NCBI RefSeq assembly: GCF_019645875.1
Contig: NZ_CP081000.1
Coordinates: 310,001-374,000, forward strand
From: Mycolicibacterium senegalense
GTDB taxonomy: Bacteria > Actinomycetota > Actinomycetes > Mycobacteriales > Mycobacteriaceae
DNA: 64,000 nucleotides
Reading direction: 5' to 3'
Shown here: positions 1 through 8,243 of the stretch, in pieces
Position numbering within the stretch: position 1 is the stretch's first letter
Layout: every line of letters begins with the position of its first letter
The notes under the pieces: model-generated
What the model saw: only the letters and a program-made list of their open reading frames with translations
The model's database searches: none
Told to the model about the DNA's origin: nothing
Translations under genes and position numbers: made by a program

Positions 1-1
1 C

Positions 2-1318
2 GCGGCCGTCGCGGCCGCCCGCGTGGCCATCGACCAGGGGCCGTGGCCACGGCTCGACCCGGCCGAGCGCATCGCGGCGATACGGCGTCTCGCCGAGCTC
101 TACACCCAGCGACGCAGCGAGATGGCGCAATTGATCTCGGCCGAGATCGGCGCGCCGATCACTTTTGCCCAGCGGGCGCAGGTCGGGCTGCCCACGATGA
201 TGATGTCGGCGTTCTGCGACCTCGCCGAGAACTACCCCTGGCATGAGGCCCGGGCCGGGTTCTTCGGCTCCGACGTGCGCATCAGCAAGAGCCCGGTCGG
301 TGTCGTCGCAGCCGTCGTGCCGTGGAACATGCCGCAGTTCCTGATCGTGACGAAACTGGTGCCCGCACTGCTGGCCGGCTGTGCGGTGGTACTCAAACCG
401 GCACCGGAATCACCATTGGACGCATTGCTTCTGGCGCAGATCCTCAAAGAGGCCGGGCTGCCCGACGGTGTCGTCTCCGTCGTACCGGGGGATGCCGCCG
501 TGGGCGCGCACCTGGTGGGTCACCCGGGCGTCGACAAGGTCTCGTTCACCGGCTCCAGCGCTGCCGGCCGGGCCGTCGCCGCGGCCGCCGCGGCCAACCT
601 GACCAAGGTGAGCCTGGAGCTCGGCGGCAAGTCGGCCGCGGTGATCCTCGACGACGCGGACCCGGAAACCGTTGCGGCCGGCGTCCGGTCGGCCAGCCTG
701 TCCAACAGCGGGCAGATCTGCAATGCGCTGACCCGGATCCTGGTACCGGCTTCGCGTGAGCACGAGTTCGTCGACGCCCTGGCGGCCCGGATGACCGCAC
801 TCAACGTCGGGGATCCCGCCGACCCGGCGACCGAGCTGGGGCCGCTGGTGTCGCGACGGCAGCAGCAGCGCGTTCGGGACTACATCGACCTCGGCCAGAA
901 GGAAGGTGCCAGGCTGGTCTGTGGTGGCACCGACCTGCCGGACGGCGTCGAAGCCGGCTGGTACGTCCGGCCCACCCTGTTCGCCGGGGCCGACAATGCG
1001 ATGCGCATCGCCCGCGAGGAGATCTTCGGGCCGGTGCTCACCGTGATCGGCTATCGCGACGAGGACGAGGCCATCGCGATCGCCAACGACTCCGACTACG
1101 GGCTGGCCGGCTCGGTCTGGACGGCCGACACCGACCGCGGGATCAGCGTCGCCGAGCGTGTACAAACCGGAACTTTCGGGGTAAACCAGGGGTACACAAT
1201 GGATCCGTTCGCACCGTTCGGCGGCATCAAGGACAGCGGATATGGCCGGGAACTCGGCCGCGAAGGCCTTGAGGGCTATCTCGAGACCAAGTCCATAGCC
1301 GTCGCAACCGCACGTTGA
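2..1318 (+). CDS. Aldehyde dehydrogenase, 5' end missing
   Basis: NAD(P)+-dependent aldehyde dehydrogenase, oxidising an aldehyde to a carboxylic acid in the cytoplasm. The frame is open to the left edge, and the residues before the GTG at 23 (AAVAAARVAIDQGPW) are typical ALDH sequence, so roughly 45-50 N-terminal residues lie outside the window and the GTG is not the start. Visible motifs are the cofactor-fold FTGSSAAGR, the general-base Glu in LELGGKS, the catalytic Cys in SGQICNALT, and EEIFGPVL. It ends 10 bases before an amidohydrolase, probably its operon partner. The substrate cannot be read from sequence. Confidence 0.93.
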   Translation, partial: AAVAAARVAIDQGPWPRLDPAERIAAIRRLAELYTQRRSEMAQLISAEIGAPITFAQRAQVGLPTMMMSAFCDLAENYPWHEARAGFFGSDVRISKSPVGVVAAVVPWNMPQFLIVTKLVPALLAGCAVVLKPAPESPLDALLLAQILKEAGLPDGVVSVVPGDAAVGAHLVGHPGVDKVSFTGSSAAGRAVAAAAAANLTKVSLELGGKSAAVILDDADPETVAAGVRSASLSNSGQICNALTRILVPASREHEFVDALAARMTALNVGDPADPATELGPLVSRRQQQRVRDYIDLGQKEGARLVCGGTDLPDGVEAGWYVRPTLFAGADNAMRIAREEIFGPVLTVIGYRDEDEAIAIANDSDYGLAGSVWTADTDRGISVAERVQTGTFGVNQGYTMDPFAPFGGIKDSGYGRELGREGLEGYLETKSIAVATAR

Positions 1319-1328
1319 GGGGACGAGT

Positions 1329-2471
1329 ATGACCGTCACGGCATCGCCGAGGATTCCGGCCGAAGAGCGCATCGCCGTGCGATGCGTCGACTCCGATGTG
1401 CACCCGGTGCCGCGTCGCGGCGTGTTGGGGGAGTACATCCCGGAGCCATGGCGCAGCAGGTATTTCGGTACTCACGACGTGGGCGAGCTGATCTATTACG
1501 ACGCGCCCGACTATGCGCACGCCTACGCCATGCGCACCGACACGTTCCCTTCCGACGGCGAGTTCGCCGGCAGCGACCCGGATCTGGCCTTCCGGCAACT
1601 GATCATGGAGGCCGGTGCCGACATCGCGATCCTGGAACCCGCGGCGTACTCGGCGCACATCCCCGAGGCCAACCATGCGATGAACTGCGCGTTGAACGAC
1701 TGGCAGGCGAACCACTGGCTGGACAGTCACAACAACTGGCACGAGCGGTGGCGCGGGTCCATCTGCCTGGCCGTCGAAGCCCCGGAGCTCGGGGCTCAGG
1801 AGATCGAGCGGTGGGCCGGCCATCCGTACATGGCACAGATCCTGATCAAGGCGGAGCCGCGCCCGTCCTGGGGGGACCCGAAGTACGACCCGATCTGGGC
1901 CGCGGCCACCAAACACGACATCACCGTGAGCTGCCATCTGTCCCGTGGCGAATACGACGAGCTGCCGTTACCCCCGGTCGGCTTACCCAGCTACAACCAC
2001 GATTTCATGGTCACCTACTCATTGCTGGCGGCCAACCAGGTGATGAGTCTGATCTTCGACGGGGTCTTCGACCGGTTCCCGACGCTGCGCATCGTGTTCG
2101 TCGAGCACGCTTTCACCTGGATCCTGCCGCTGATGTGGCGCATGGACGCCATCTACGAAGCCCGCAAGAGCTGGATGGACATCAAGCGCAAGCCGAGCGA
2201 ATACGTCAAGGACCACATCAAGTTCACCACCCAGCCGCTGGACTACCCCGAGGACAAGACCGAACTGTCGCGGGCCTTCGAATGGATGGAATGCGACAAG
2301 ATCCTGTTGTTCTCGTCGGATTACCCGCACTGGACCTTCGACGACCCGCGCTGGCTGGTCAAGCACCTGCCCGAGCACGCCCGTGAGAATGTGATGTTCC
2401 GCAACGGGATTGCGACCTACAAGCTGCCCGAGACCGTCCCCGTGCTCGAAGGGCAGGTGCGGGTCTTCTAG
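1329..2471 (+). CDS. Amidohydrolase-2 family metal-dependent hydrolase
   Basis: A 380-residue TIM-barrel hydrolase of the amidohydrolase-2 (ACMSD/decarboxylase-like) family. The N-terminal metal motif is VDSDVHPVP (D-x-H), followed by an internal His (VSCHLSRGEY), FVEHAFTW, and the C-terminal metal Asp in LLFSSDYPHWTFDDP. Such proteins hydrolyse or decarboxylate aromatic or cyclic carboxylates. It starts 10 bases after the aldehyde dehydrogenase with a purine-rich GGGGACG upstream, so the two are likely co-transcribed and may act on consecutive intermediates of a degradative pathway. Its 3' end overlaps the convergent TetR gene by 4 bases. Substrate unknown. Confidence 0.85.
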   Translation: MTVTASPRIPAEERIAVRCVDSDVHPVPRRGVLGEYIPEPWRSRYFGTHDVGELIYYDAPDYAHAYAMRTDTFPSDGEFAGSDPDLAFRQLIMEAGADIAILEPAAYSAHIPEANHAMNCALNDWQANHWLDSHNNWHERWRGSICLAVEAPELGAQEIERWAGHPYMAQILIKAEPRPSWGDPKYDPIWAAATKHDITVSCHLSRGEYDELPLPPVGLPSYNHDFMVTYSLLAANQVMSLIFDGVFDRFPTLRIVFVEHAFTWILPLMWRMDAIYEARKSWMDIKRKPSEYVKDHIKFTTQPLDYPEDKTELSRAFEWMECDKILLFSSDYPHWTFDDPRWLVKHLPEHARENVMFRNGIATYKLPETVPVLEGQVRVF

Positions 2472-3070
2472 GGCAGCTTGATCGCCGACACGTACATGTC
2501 GACGATCGGCCGGTAGAGGTCGACGTCATCGAGTTCGCTGCCCAGCACCACCGAGTCGCTCGTGGCGATGAGCACCTGAGCGAACGTCTTCGGCGGTATC
2601 AGCAGGGTTGCTCCCCAACGTTCCATCCCGGTGGTGATGAACCTACCCAGCGCCTCGACGACTTCTGCGCGCTTGGCAGCCACCCGTTCCCGGGCATCGG
2701 GGTTGCGCAGTAGGTAGAGGGCGAACTCGTGCCCCAACGCGGCATGCTCGGCGCCCCGGTCCCGGCTGAGCTGGCGCCAGCGCTTGGCGATTTCGTCGAG
2801 CTCGGCTTCACCGATCTGACTGGCGCTGGACATCACCTCGGAGAAGTTGTCGAAGTAGCGGCGCCAATAGCGGTCGCTGACGGCCAGGAACAGGTCTTCT
2901 TTGGTGGCGAAGTGCTTGTAGATGGCGCCCTTGGTGTAACCGGCGGCGCGGGCGATGTCATCGAGAGTGGCTGGCGCGAAGCCTTTTTCGGCGAACACCT
3001 CCTCGGCGGCGTCGAGCAGCACCGAGCGCGTGTGCTCAAGCCTGCGTTCCCGGGTCCAACGTTCCGCCAT
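2468..3070 (-). CDS. TetR family transcriptional regulator
   Basis: A 200-residue TetR repressor. The N-terminal helix-turn-helix spans about residues 12-55 (AEEVFAEKGFAPATLDDIAR, then GYTKGAIYKHF); the C-terminal ligand domain ends in a hydrophobic helix. ATG at 3070. It is transcribed away from the AveC-like/CbbQ/VWA operon, with 125 bases between the starts, so that operon is the most likely target besides its own promoter. Its 3' end abuts the amidohydrolase gene. An imperfect inverted repeat in the shared intergenic region (3090-3117) is a possible operator. Ligand unknown. Confidence 0.88.
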   Translation of the reverse strand: MAERWTRERRLEHTRSVLLDAAEEVFAEKGFAPATLDDIARAAGYTKGAIYKHFATKEDLFLAVSDRYWRRYFDNFSEVMSSASQIGEAELDEIAKRWRQLSRDRGAEHAALGHEFALYLLRNPDARERVAAKRAEVVEALGRFITTGMERWGATLLIPPKTFAQVLIATSDSVVLGSELDDVDLYRPIVDMYVSAIKLP

Positions 3071-3089
3071 GGCAGAAGTCTGCCACAGA

Positions 3090-3117
3090 ATCTGGGTGAC
3101 CTATTGGAATCCCAGAT
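3090..3117. promoter_or_regulatory. Possible operator between tetR and the AveC-like operon
   Basis: Inverted repeat ATCTGGG (3090-3096) and CCCAGAT (3111-3117) with a 14-base spacer, located 20 bases upstream of the TetR start and about 80 bases upstream of the AveC-like start. The location suits autoregulation, but the arms are short and the spacer long. Confidence 0.25.
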
Positions 3118-3195
3118 ACCCATGAGTATATTTGCATCCGGTCGGTCAGCTTCGAGCCGCCGACTGCTTCCGCGATCGTCAAGGGGAAACCGAAC

Positions 3196-4365
3196 ATGAG
3201 TGATCTGTCCAGGAAACCCGTCGTCACCGAATCCGTCAGCGACATCGCTGACCTCGAAAAGCAAGGCCCGTCGTCGTCGAACGCGTTCAAGATCTGGGCG
3301 ACCGTCGGCGGCTTGGTCCTGGTGCTGACGTTGTATCTGTTCATCCGCTGGGTCACTGGACCCTATTTCGAGCCGGTGTCGGGTGGTCCGACCGAACCGC
3401 CGATGTACATGAAGATCCCGCTGATCGCCAACGCCGTCGTGCTCTGGGTGGGCCTACCGGTCGCCTTGTGGTTATTCATCATTCGGCCGTGGCTGCGGGA
3501 GCGGCGGATCACCCTCGACGGCATGCTGCTGGTGTCGATGGCGCTGATGATGTTCCAGGACCCGATGCTCAACTACTACAGCACCTGGTGCACCTACAAC
3601 GCGTGGCTGTTCAACCGGGGGTCCTGGGCGCCCTACATTCCGGGCTGGGTGGCACACGAAGAACCGGGGCATACCGTTCCTGAACCGCTACTGACCAACA
3701 TCCCCGGCTACGCCTACGGTGTCCTGCTGATCACCATCGTCGGATGCGCGCTCATGCGCAAGATCAAGAACCGCTGGCCCGGCATCAGCACTCTCCGGCT
3801 GATCCTGGTCACCTATGGCATCGCCATCGTCTTCGATTTCGTGATGGAGGCGCTGGTCATGTTGCCGATCGGGTTCTACTCGTATCCCGGTGCCATCCAA
3901 TCGCTCTCGTTCAACGCCGGCACCTACTACCAGTGGCCGATCTACGAAGGTTTCATGTGGGGCGGCGTCCAGGCGGCGCTGTGCTGCTTGCGCTTCTTCA
4001 CCGACGACCGCGGGCACACTGTCGTCGAACGCGGAATCGACCGGCTCCGAGGCGGTTTCGTCAAGCAGCAGTTCGTCCGCTTCCTGGCGATCTTCGGCGG
4101 TGTCAGCGCGTGCTTCTTCCTGTTCTACAACGTTCCCGCGACGTGGCTGGGCATGCACGGCGATGCGTGGCCGGAAGATGTGCAGAAGCGCTCCTACTTC
4201 AACCCCGGCATCTGCGGCGAGGGAACCGACCGACCGTGCCCGAACCCTGACCTGCCCTTGCCGACCAACCGCTCGGGGTACGTCAACCACGAAGGCCAAC
4301 TGGTGCTCCCGGAAGGAGTGACGCTCCCGCCCGTCGTACCGATCCTTCAAGGCGAACAACCATGA
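3196..4365 (+). CDS. AveC-like (spirocyclase AveC family) polytopic membrane protein
   Basis: A 389-residue integral membrane protein with about eight hydrophobic segments after a roughly 30-residue cytoplasmic N-terminus. Aromatic-rich loops (LNYYSTWCTYNAW, YYQWPIYEGFMWGG) resemble proteins annotated as spirocyclase AveC family in actinobacteria; AveC acts on the avermectin spiroketal. No polyketide synthase lies nearby, so the avermectin reaction is not implied. ATG preceded by AAGGGG at 3181. Its stop overlaps the CbbQ-like ATPase start by 4 bases (ATGA), so the two are translationally coupled, which suggests that the AAA/VWA pair serves this protein or a partner of it. Real biochemical role unknown. 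Confidence 0.7.
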   Translation: MSDLSRKPVVTESVSDIADLEKQGPSSSNAFKIWATVGGLVLVLTLYLFIRWVTGPYFEPVSGGPTEPPMYMKIPLIANAVVLWVGLPVALWLFIIRPWLRERRITLDGMLLVSMALMMFQDPMLNYYSTWCTYNAWLFNRGSWAPYIPGWVAHEEPGHTVPEPLLTNIPGYAYGVLLITIVGCALMRKIKNRWPGISTLRLILVTYGIAIVFDFVMEALVMLPIGFYSYPGAIQSLSFNAGTYYQWPIYEGFMWGGVQAALCCLRFFTDDRGHTVVERGIDRLRGGFVKQQFVRFLAIFGGVSACFFLFYNVPATWLGMHGDAWPEDVQKRSYFNPGICGEGTDRPCPNPDLPLPTNRSGYVNHEGQLVLPEGVTLPPVVPILQGEQP

Positions 4366-5183
4366 CGGTCAGCAAGTTTCGGCCGGTCACCGAACCGGAT
4401 TCGCCGGCTCCGTTCTACCGAGCAGCCGGCACGGAAGTCGAAACCTTCCGGGCGGCTGCCCGCCGCGGCGCGCCGGTGCTGCTCAAAGGGCCCACCGGCT
4501 GTGGAAAAACCCGGTTCGTCGAGGCGATGGCGCACGAACTCGGCCGTGAGCTCATCACCGTCGCCGGTCACGAGGACATGACATCGGCGGATCTGGTGGG
4601 CCGCTTCCTGCTCAAGGGCGGCGAAACGGTCTGGGTGGACGGCCCGTTGACCAGGGCGGTGCGCGACGGTGCCATCTGCTACCTCGACGAGATCGTGGAG
4701 GCCCGTCAGGACACCACCGTGGTCATCCATCCGCTTGCCGACCACCGGCGTGAGCTGCCCATCGACCGGCTCGGCGCCACCTTGTCCGCGGCACCGGGCT
4801 TTCAATTGGTGATCTCCTACAACCCCGGTTACCAGAGCATCCTGAAGAGCCTCAAAGACTCGACCCGGCAACGGTTCGTCGCGATCAGCCTCGATTTCCC
4901 GGCTGCCGAGATCGAGATCGAGATCGTGGCCGTGGAGGCCGGGATCGACGCATCCACCGCCGCGTCGCTGGTCGTACTCGGAAACGCCATCCGCGACCTC
5001 GACGGCTCGGCACTGAGCGAGGTCGCCTCGACCCGCATGCTGATCCTGGCCGGGGGCCTCGTCGCCGAAGGGCTCAGCGTGCGTGACGCCGTCCAGTCCG
5101 CCGTGGTGGAGGTACTGTCCGACGATCCCGACGTGATTCGGGGCCTCGGCGAACTCGCCGACGCGGTCCTGCCGCCACGGTGA
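4362..5183 (+). CDS. CbbQ/NirQ/MoxR-type AAA+ ATPase
   Basis: A 273-residue AAA+ ATPase of the MoxR/CbbQ/NorQ group. Walker A GPTGCGKT is at residues 43-50 and Walker B ICYLDE at about 105-110, followed by a sensor region (LVISYNPGYQS) and an arginine-finger region (STRQRFV). These ATPases work with a VWA-domain partner to insert metals into, or remodel, enzymes such as RuBisCO (CbbQ/CbbO) or NO reductase (NorQ/NorD). The VWA partner is the next gene, overlapping by 4 bases (GTGA). Neither RuBisCO nor NO reductase is in the window, so the client is unidentified; the AveC-like protein upstream is the obvious candidate. Confidence 0.88.
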   Translation: MTVSKFRPVTEPDSPAPFYRAAGTEVETFRAAARRGAPVLLKGPTGCGKTRFVEAMAHELGRELITVAGHEDMTSADLVGRFLLKGGETVWVDGPLTRAVRDGAICYLDEIVEARQDTTVVIHPLADHRRELPIDRLGATLSAAPGFQLVISYNPGYQSILKSLKDSTRQRFVAISLDFPAAEIEIEIVAVEAGIDASTAASLVVLGNAIRDLDGSALSEVASTRMLILAGGLVAEGLSVRDAVQSAVVEVLSDDPDVIRGLGELADAVLPPR

Positions 5184-6856
5184 GCACCGGCCCGGAGCCG
5201 CACCACTTCCGGTTTCTGGCCGGATACCTCGCCGGGCGGCCCGTCGACGTCGCGGTGGCCCGTGCGGGTGAGGCCGCCTACACCGACGGGCGGACCGTTT
5301 TCGTGTCGGCGAGCGCCGATCCGGACATCCGGCGGCGCGAGGTGCTGGTCCAGAGCGCGCTTCTGGGTGCCGGGAGCCTCGACGGCCGGCACGTGAAGCG
5401 CCTGCGGGCACGACCCTCGCCGGGCCGCCGTTACCTGATGCTCGAAGGGTGCCGGGTCTTGGCCGAACTCAGTCCCAGGATTGCGCTGGCGGCGGCGGTC
5501 GGTCCCGGCTGCGCTCCCCAGTCGGCCAGCTCCGAGGAGTCGTTGCGGATCGCCCTGGGCAACACCAGGCTCGCCCCGGCGCCGGATTGGTTCGGCACGA
5601 TCAAACCCGGTGTGTTGATCCGCACCCACGCTGAAATCGGCTCGCGGGCCACGGATTCCGACGTACGGATGAACTTCGAGCAGTCGTCCGACCTGAATGA
5701 GGACGACGGCGACGACGGACCGACAGAGAAGAGTTGGATCCTCAAACTGTTCGAGGTCCCCGTCGGCACGCAGACACCCGCGAAATTCCTGCGCACCCTG
5801 TTCGGTAGCGCCCGCTCCTCGGGAAGCGAGGGGGCGGGCGGCGAACTGGGAGTCGGCTCGACCCGGCGCACGTCACGCGTCGGCATGACCGCTCGCCCGG
5901 TACCGACCCCCATTCGCTTCACCGGAGCCGAGAAACCCGGCGCGGCAATCGCGGTCGGTGGTGCCAGGTACCCGGAATGGGATGTCTTCGGTGGCCGGTA
6001 TCGGGAGGACTGGTGCCGTGTCATCGACTTCCCCGCCACAGCCGTCGTGGATGGTTCCGCCGCCGGTGTACCGCGGGACACCGTGCTGCGCCGCAGGCTG
6101 GCGCGAGTAGGTCTCGGCCCCAAGGTCTTACGCGCCCGAGCCGACGGCGACGACGTGGATACCGAGGCCCTGATCGACCTGTTCGTCGATCTACACTCGG
6201 GATATTCACCAGCCGAGCATGTGTACACCGAACGTCGCAAGCTGGCCCGCAACCTCGGGGTGCTCATTCTCGTCGACGCGTCGGGATCAGCGACCGATGC
6301 CGATGGAGACGGCCTTGCCGTCCACGACCATCAACGCCGTGCGGCCGCCACGCTCGCCATGACGCTGGAGGAACTCGGTGACCGGGTCGCGGTGTACGGG
6401 TTCCGTTCCCAGGGTCGGCACGCTGTGCATCTCCCTGCCGTCAAGACCTTCGGTCAACGATTCGGTGCCGGCGCGCGGACCAGGCTCAACCAGCTGCAAC
6501 CATTCGGCTACACGCGGCTCGGGGCGGGAATTCGCGGTGCCGGCGAGATTCTCAAAAGCAGAGCGGGAACGCCACATCGGTTGCTGGTGGTGCTTTCCGA
6601 CGGCTATCCCTACGACGACGGCTATGAAGGGCGCTATGCGCAGGCCGACGCCGCCAAGGCTCTCGAGGAACTGCGTGCGGAAGGCGTGGCCTGCCTGTGT
6701 CTGTCGATCGGGGCGGCGGGAGACGCCGACGCGCGCGATCAGGTGTTCGGCGCCGCCAGCTACGCCAGTGCCGCGACATTGGGCGAGCTGAGTCCGCGCA
6801 TGGATGAGTTGTTCTTGTCGGCACTGGCCGAGTTGGCCGCGCCCCGGCGCCGGTGA
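5180..6856 (+). CDS. VWA-domain protein, NorD/CbbO-like
   Basis: A 558-residue protein with a C-terminal von Willebrand A domain. The MIDAS metal motif D-x-S-x-S (VDASGSAT) is at about residues 363-370, followed by the threonine-containing loop (GYTRLGAGIRGA) and the aspartate loop (VVLSDGYPYDDGY). The N-terminal half resembles NorD/CbbO adaptor regions. GTG start inside the ATPase stop codon, so coupled to the AAA+ gene. AAA/VWA pairs act as chaperones that activate metalloenzymes. Convergent with the GlcD-like gene, ending 11 bases before it. Confidence 0.83.
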   Translation: MSTGPEPHHFRFLAGYLAGRPVDVAVARAGEAAYTDGRTVFVSASADPDIRRREVLVQSALLGAGSLDGRHVKRLRARPSPGRRYLMLEGCRVLAELSPRIALAAAVGPGCAPQSASSEESLRIALGNTRLAPAPDWFGTIKPGVLIRTHAEIGSRATDSDVRMNFEQSSDLNEDDGDDGPTEKSWILKLFEVPVGTQTPAKFLRTLFGSARSSGSEGAGGELGVGSTRRTSRVGMTARPVPTPIRFTGAEKPGAAIAVGGARYPEWDVFGGRYREDWCRVIDFPATAVVDGSAAGVPRDTVLRRRLARVGLGPKVLRARADGDDVDTEALIDLFVDLHSGYSPAEHVYTERRKLARNLGVLILVDASGSATDADGDGLAVHDHQRRAAATLAMTLEELGDRVAVYGFRSQGRHAVHLPAVKTFGQRFGAGARTRLNQLQPFGYTRLGAGIRGAGEILKSRAGTPHRLLVVLSDGYPYDDGYEGRYAQADAAKALEELRAEGVACLCLSIGAAGDADARDQVFGAASYASAATLGELSPRMDELFLSALAELAAPRRR

Positions 6857-6867
6857 AGGTGCCCGGG

Positions 6868-8241
6868 TCAGCGCAACACCGCACCCGGGTTCAGGATGCC
6901 CTGTGGATCCAGGGCATCCTTGATCCGGCGGGTCAAGGCCATCACGTCGTCGCCCAGTTGTAGTGGTAACCAATCCCTTTTGAGCCGGCCGATGCCGTGT
7001 TCGCCGGTAATGGTGCCGCCCATGGCGATCGCCAGTTCCATCACCCGGGCGAACGCCTGCCGGGCCCGCTCGCTCATGTCGGGGTCCTCGGAGTCGAAGA
7101 TCACCACCGGGTGGGTGTTGCCGTCCCCGGCATGTGCGACGACGCAGATCAGCACGTCGCAATCCTCGGCGATCCGCTTGATCCCGGCTACCAGCTCGGG
7201 CAGATCGGGGATCGGCACCGTGACGTCTTCGAGGTAGAACGTGCCCAGCTGCATCAGGGCCAGGCCCACCAAGCGCCGGGCCGCGGTGAACGCGGCGCCC
7301 TCTTCCGGGTCGTCGGTGGCGTAAACCTCGGTGGCCCCGCACTTCTCACAGGCTTCGACGATGTGGGCGATCTCCTCGACGGCCGCGCCTGGGGCATCGG
7401 ATTGCACCAGCAGCATCGCTTGCGCGGTGCGGTCCAGGCCCATGCGGCGGTAGTCCTCGACCGCGTTGATGGTGGCATGGTCCATCAGCTCCAACATGGC
7501 CGGTCGCACCTTGTCGGTGATGGCCACCACGGCGTCGGCGGCATCCTGCACCGAGCTGAACAGCGCGACCGCCGTCGAGGCCGGGGGTTGGGCCGGAATC
7601 AGCCGCAGGGTGAGTTCGGTGATCACCCCGAGAATGCCCTCGGAGCCGACGAACAGCTTCGTCAATGAAAGGCCGGCAACGTCTTTCAAGCGTGGGCCGC
7701 CCAACCGGACGGCTGTGCCGTCGGCCAGCACCACCTGCATGCCGAGCACGTAGTCACTGGTGACGCCGTACTTGACGCAACACAGCCCGCCGGCGTTGGT
7801 CGCGGCGTTGCCACCGATCGAGGAGATTTCGACCGAGCCGGGATCCGGCGGGTACCACAGCCCGTGCTCGGCGGCGGCCTTCTTCACTTCGGAGTTCAGC
7901 AGCCCGGGTTGCACCACCGCGGTGCGGCTGGCGGTGTCGATGCGGATGTCGCGCATCCGCTCGGTGCTGAGGATGATGCCGCCGTCGACTCCGTTGGCGC
8001 CGCCGGCCAGCCCTGATCCCGCGCCGCGGGCCACTACCGGCACATGATGCGCGCTCGCCCACCGCAGCACGGCCTGGACGTCCTCGGTGCCGGCGGCTCG
8101 CACCACAGCACGTGGCCGGCCCGCTTCCGGATCGAGCGCGGCGTCGCGGCGATAGCCCTCGATCACGGCGGGATCGGTGATCACCGCATGAGCGGGCAGA
8201 TCGGCGATCAGCCTGGCGATCTCTGAGTCCGGTGCGGACAT
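6868..8241 (-). CDS. FAD-linked oxidase, GlcD-like
   Basis: A 457-residue flavoprotein of the FAD_binding_4 / FAD-oxidase_C type (glycolate oxidase GlcD, D-lactate or D-2-hydroxyacid dehydrogenase). The FAD-binding glycine stretch is ARGAGSGLAGGANG, with GGNAATNAGG downstream; the C-terminal substrate domain has VVAHAGDGNTHP and GEHGIGRLKRDW. I chose the ATG at 8241 (protein begins MSAPDSE) over a longer frame because it sits 2 bases from the lipO stop, as expected of the last gene of a tight operon. It probably oxidises a 2-hydroxy acid; how this links to the lipid genes upstream is not clear. Confidence 0.87.
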   Translation of the reverse strand: MSAPDSEIARLIADLPAHAVITDPAVIEGYRRDAALDPEAGRPRAVVRAAGTEDVQAVLRWASAHHVPVVARGAGSGLAGGANGVDGGIILSTERMRDIRIDTASRTAVVQPGLLNSEVKKAAAEHGLWYPPDPGSVEISSIGGNAATNAGGLCCVKYGVTSDYVLGMQVVLADGTAVRLGGPRLKDVAGLSLTKLFVGSEGILGVITELTLRLIPAQPPASTAVALFSSVQDAADAVVAITDKVRPAMLELMDHATINAVEDYRRMGLDRTAQAMLLVQSDAPGAAVEEIAHIVEACEKCGATEVYATDDPEEGAAFTAARRLVGLALMQLGTFYLEDVTVPIPDLPELVAGIKRIAEDCDVLICVVAHAGDGNTHPVVIFDSEDPDMSERARQAFARVMELAIAMGGTITGEHGIGRLKRDWLPLQLGDDVMALTRRIKDALDPQGILNPGAVLR

Positions 8242-8243
8242 CT

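Noticed and set aside
410..1438. 342-codon minus-strand frame over the first aldehyde dehydrogenase
   Set aside because: Shadow frame; the plus-strand dehydrogenase has all catalytic motifs.
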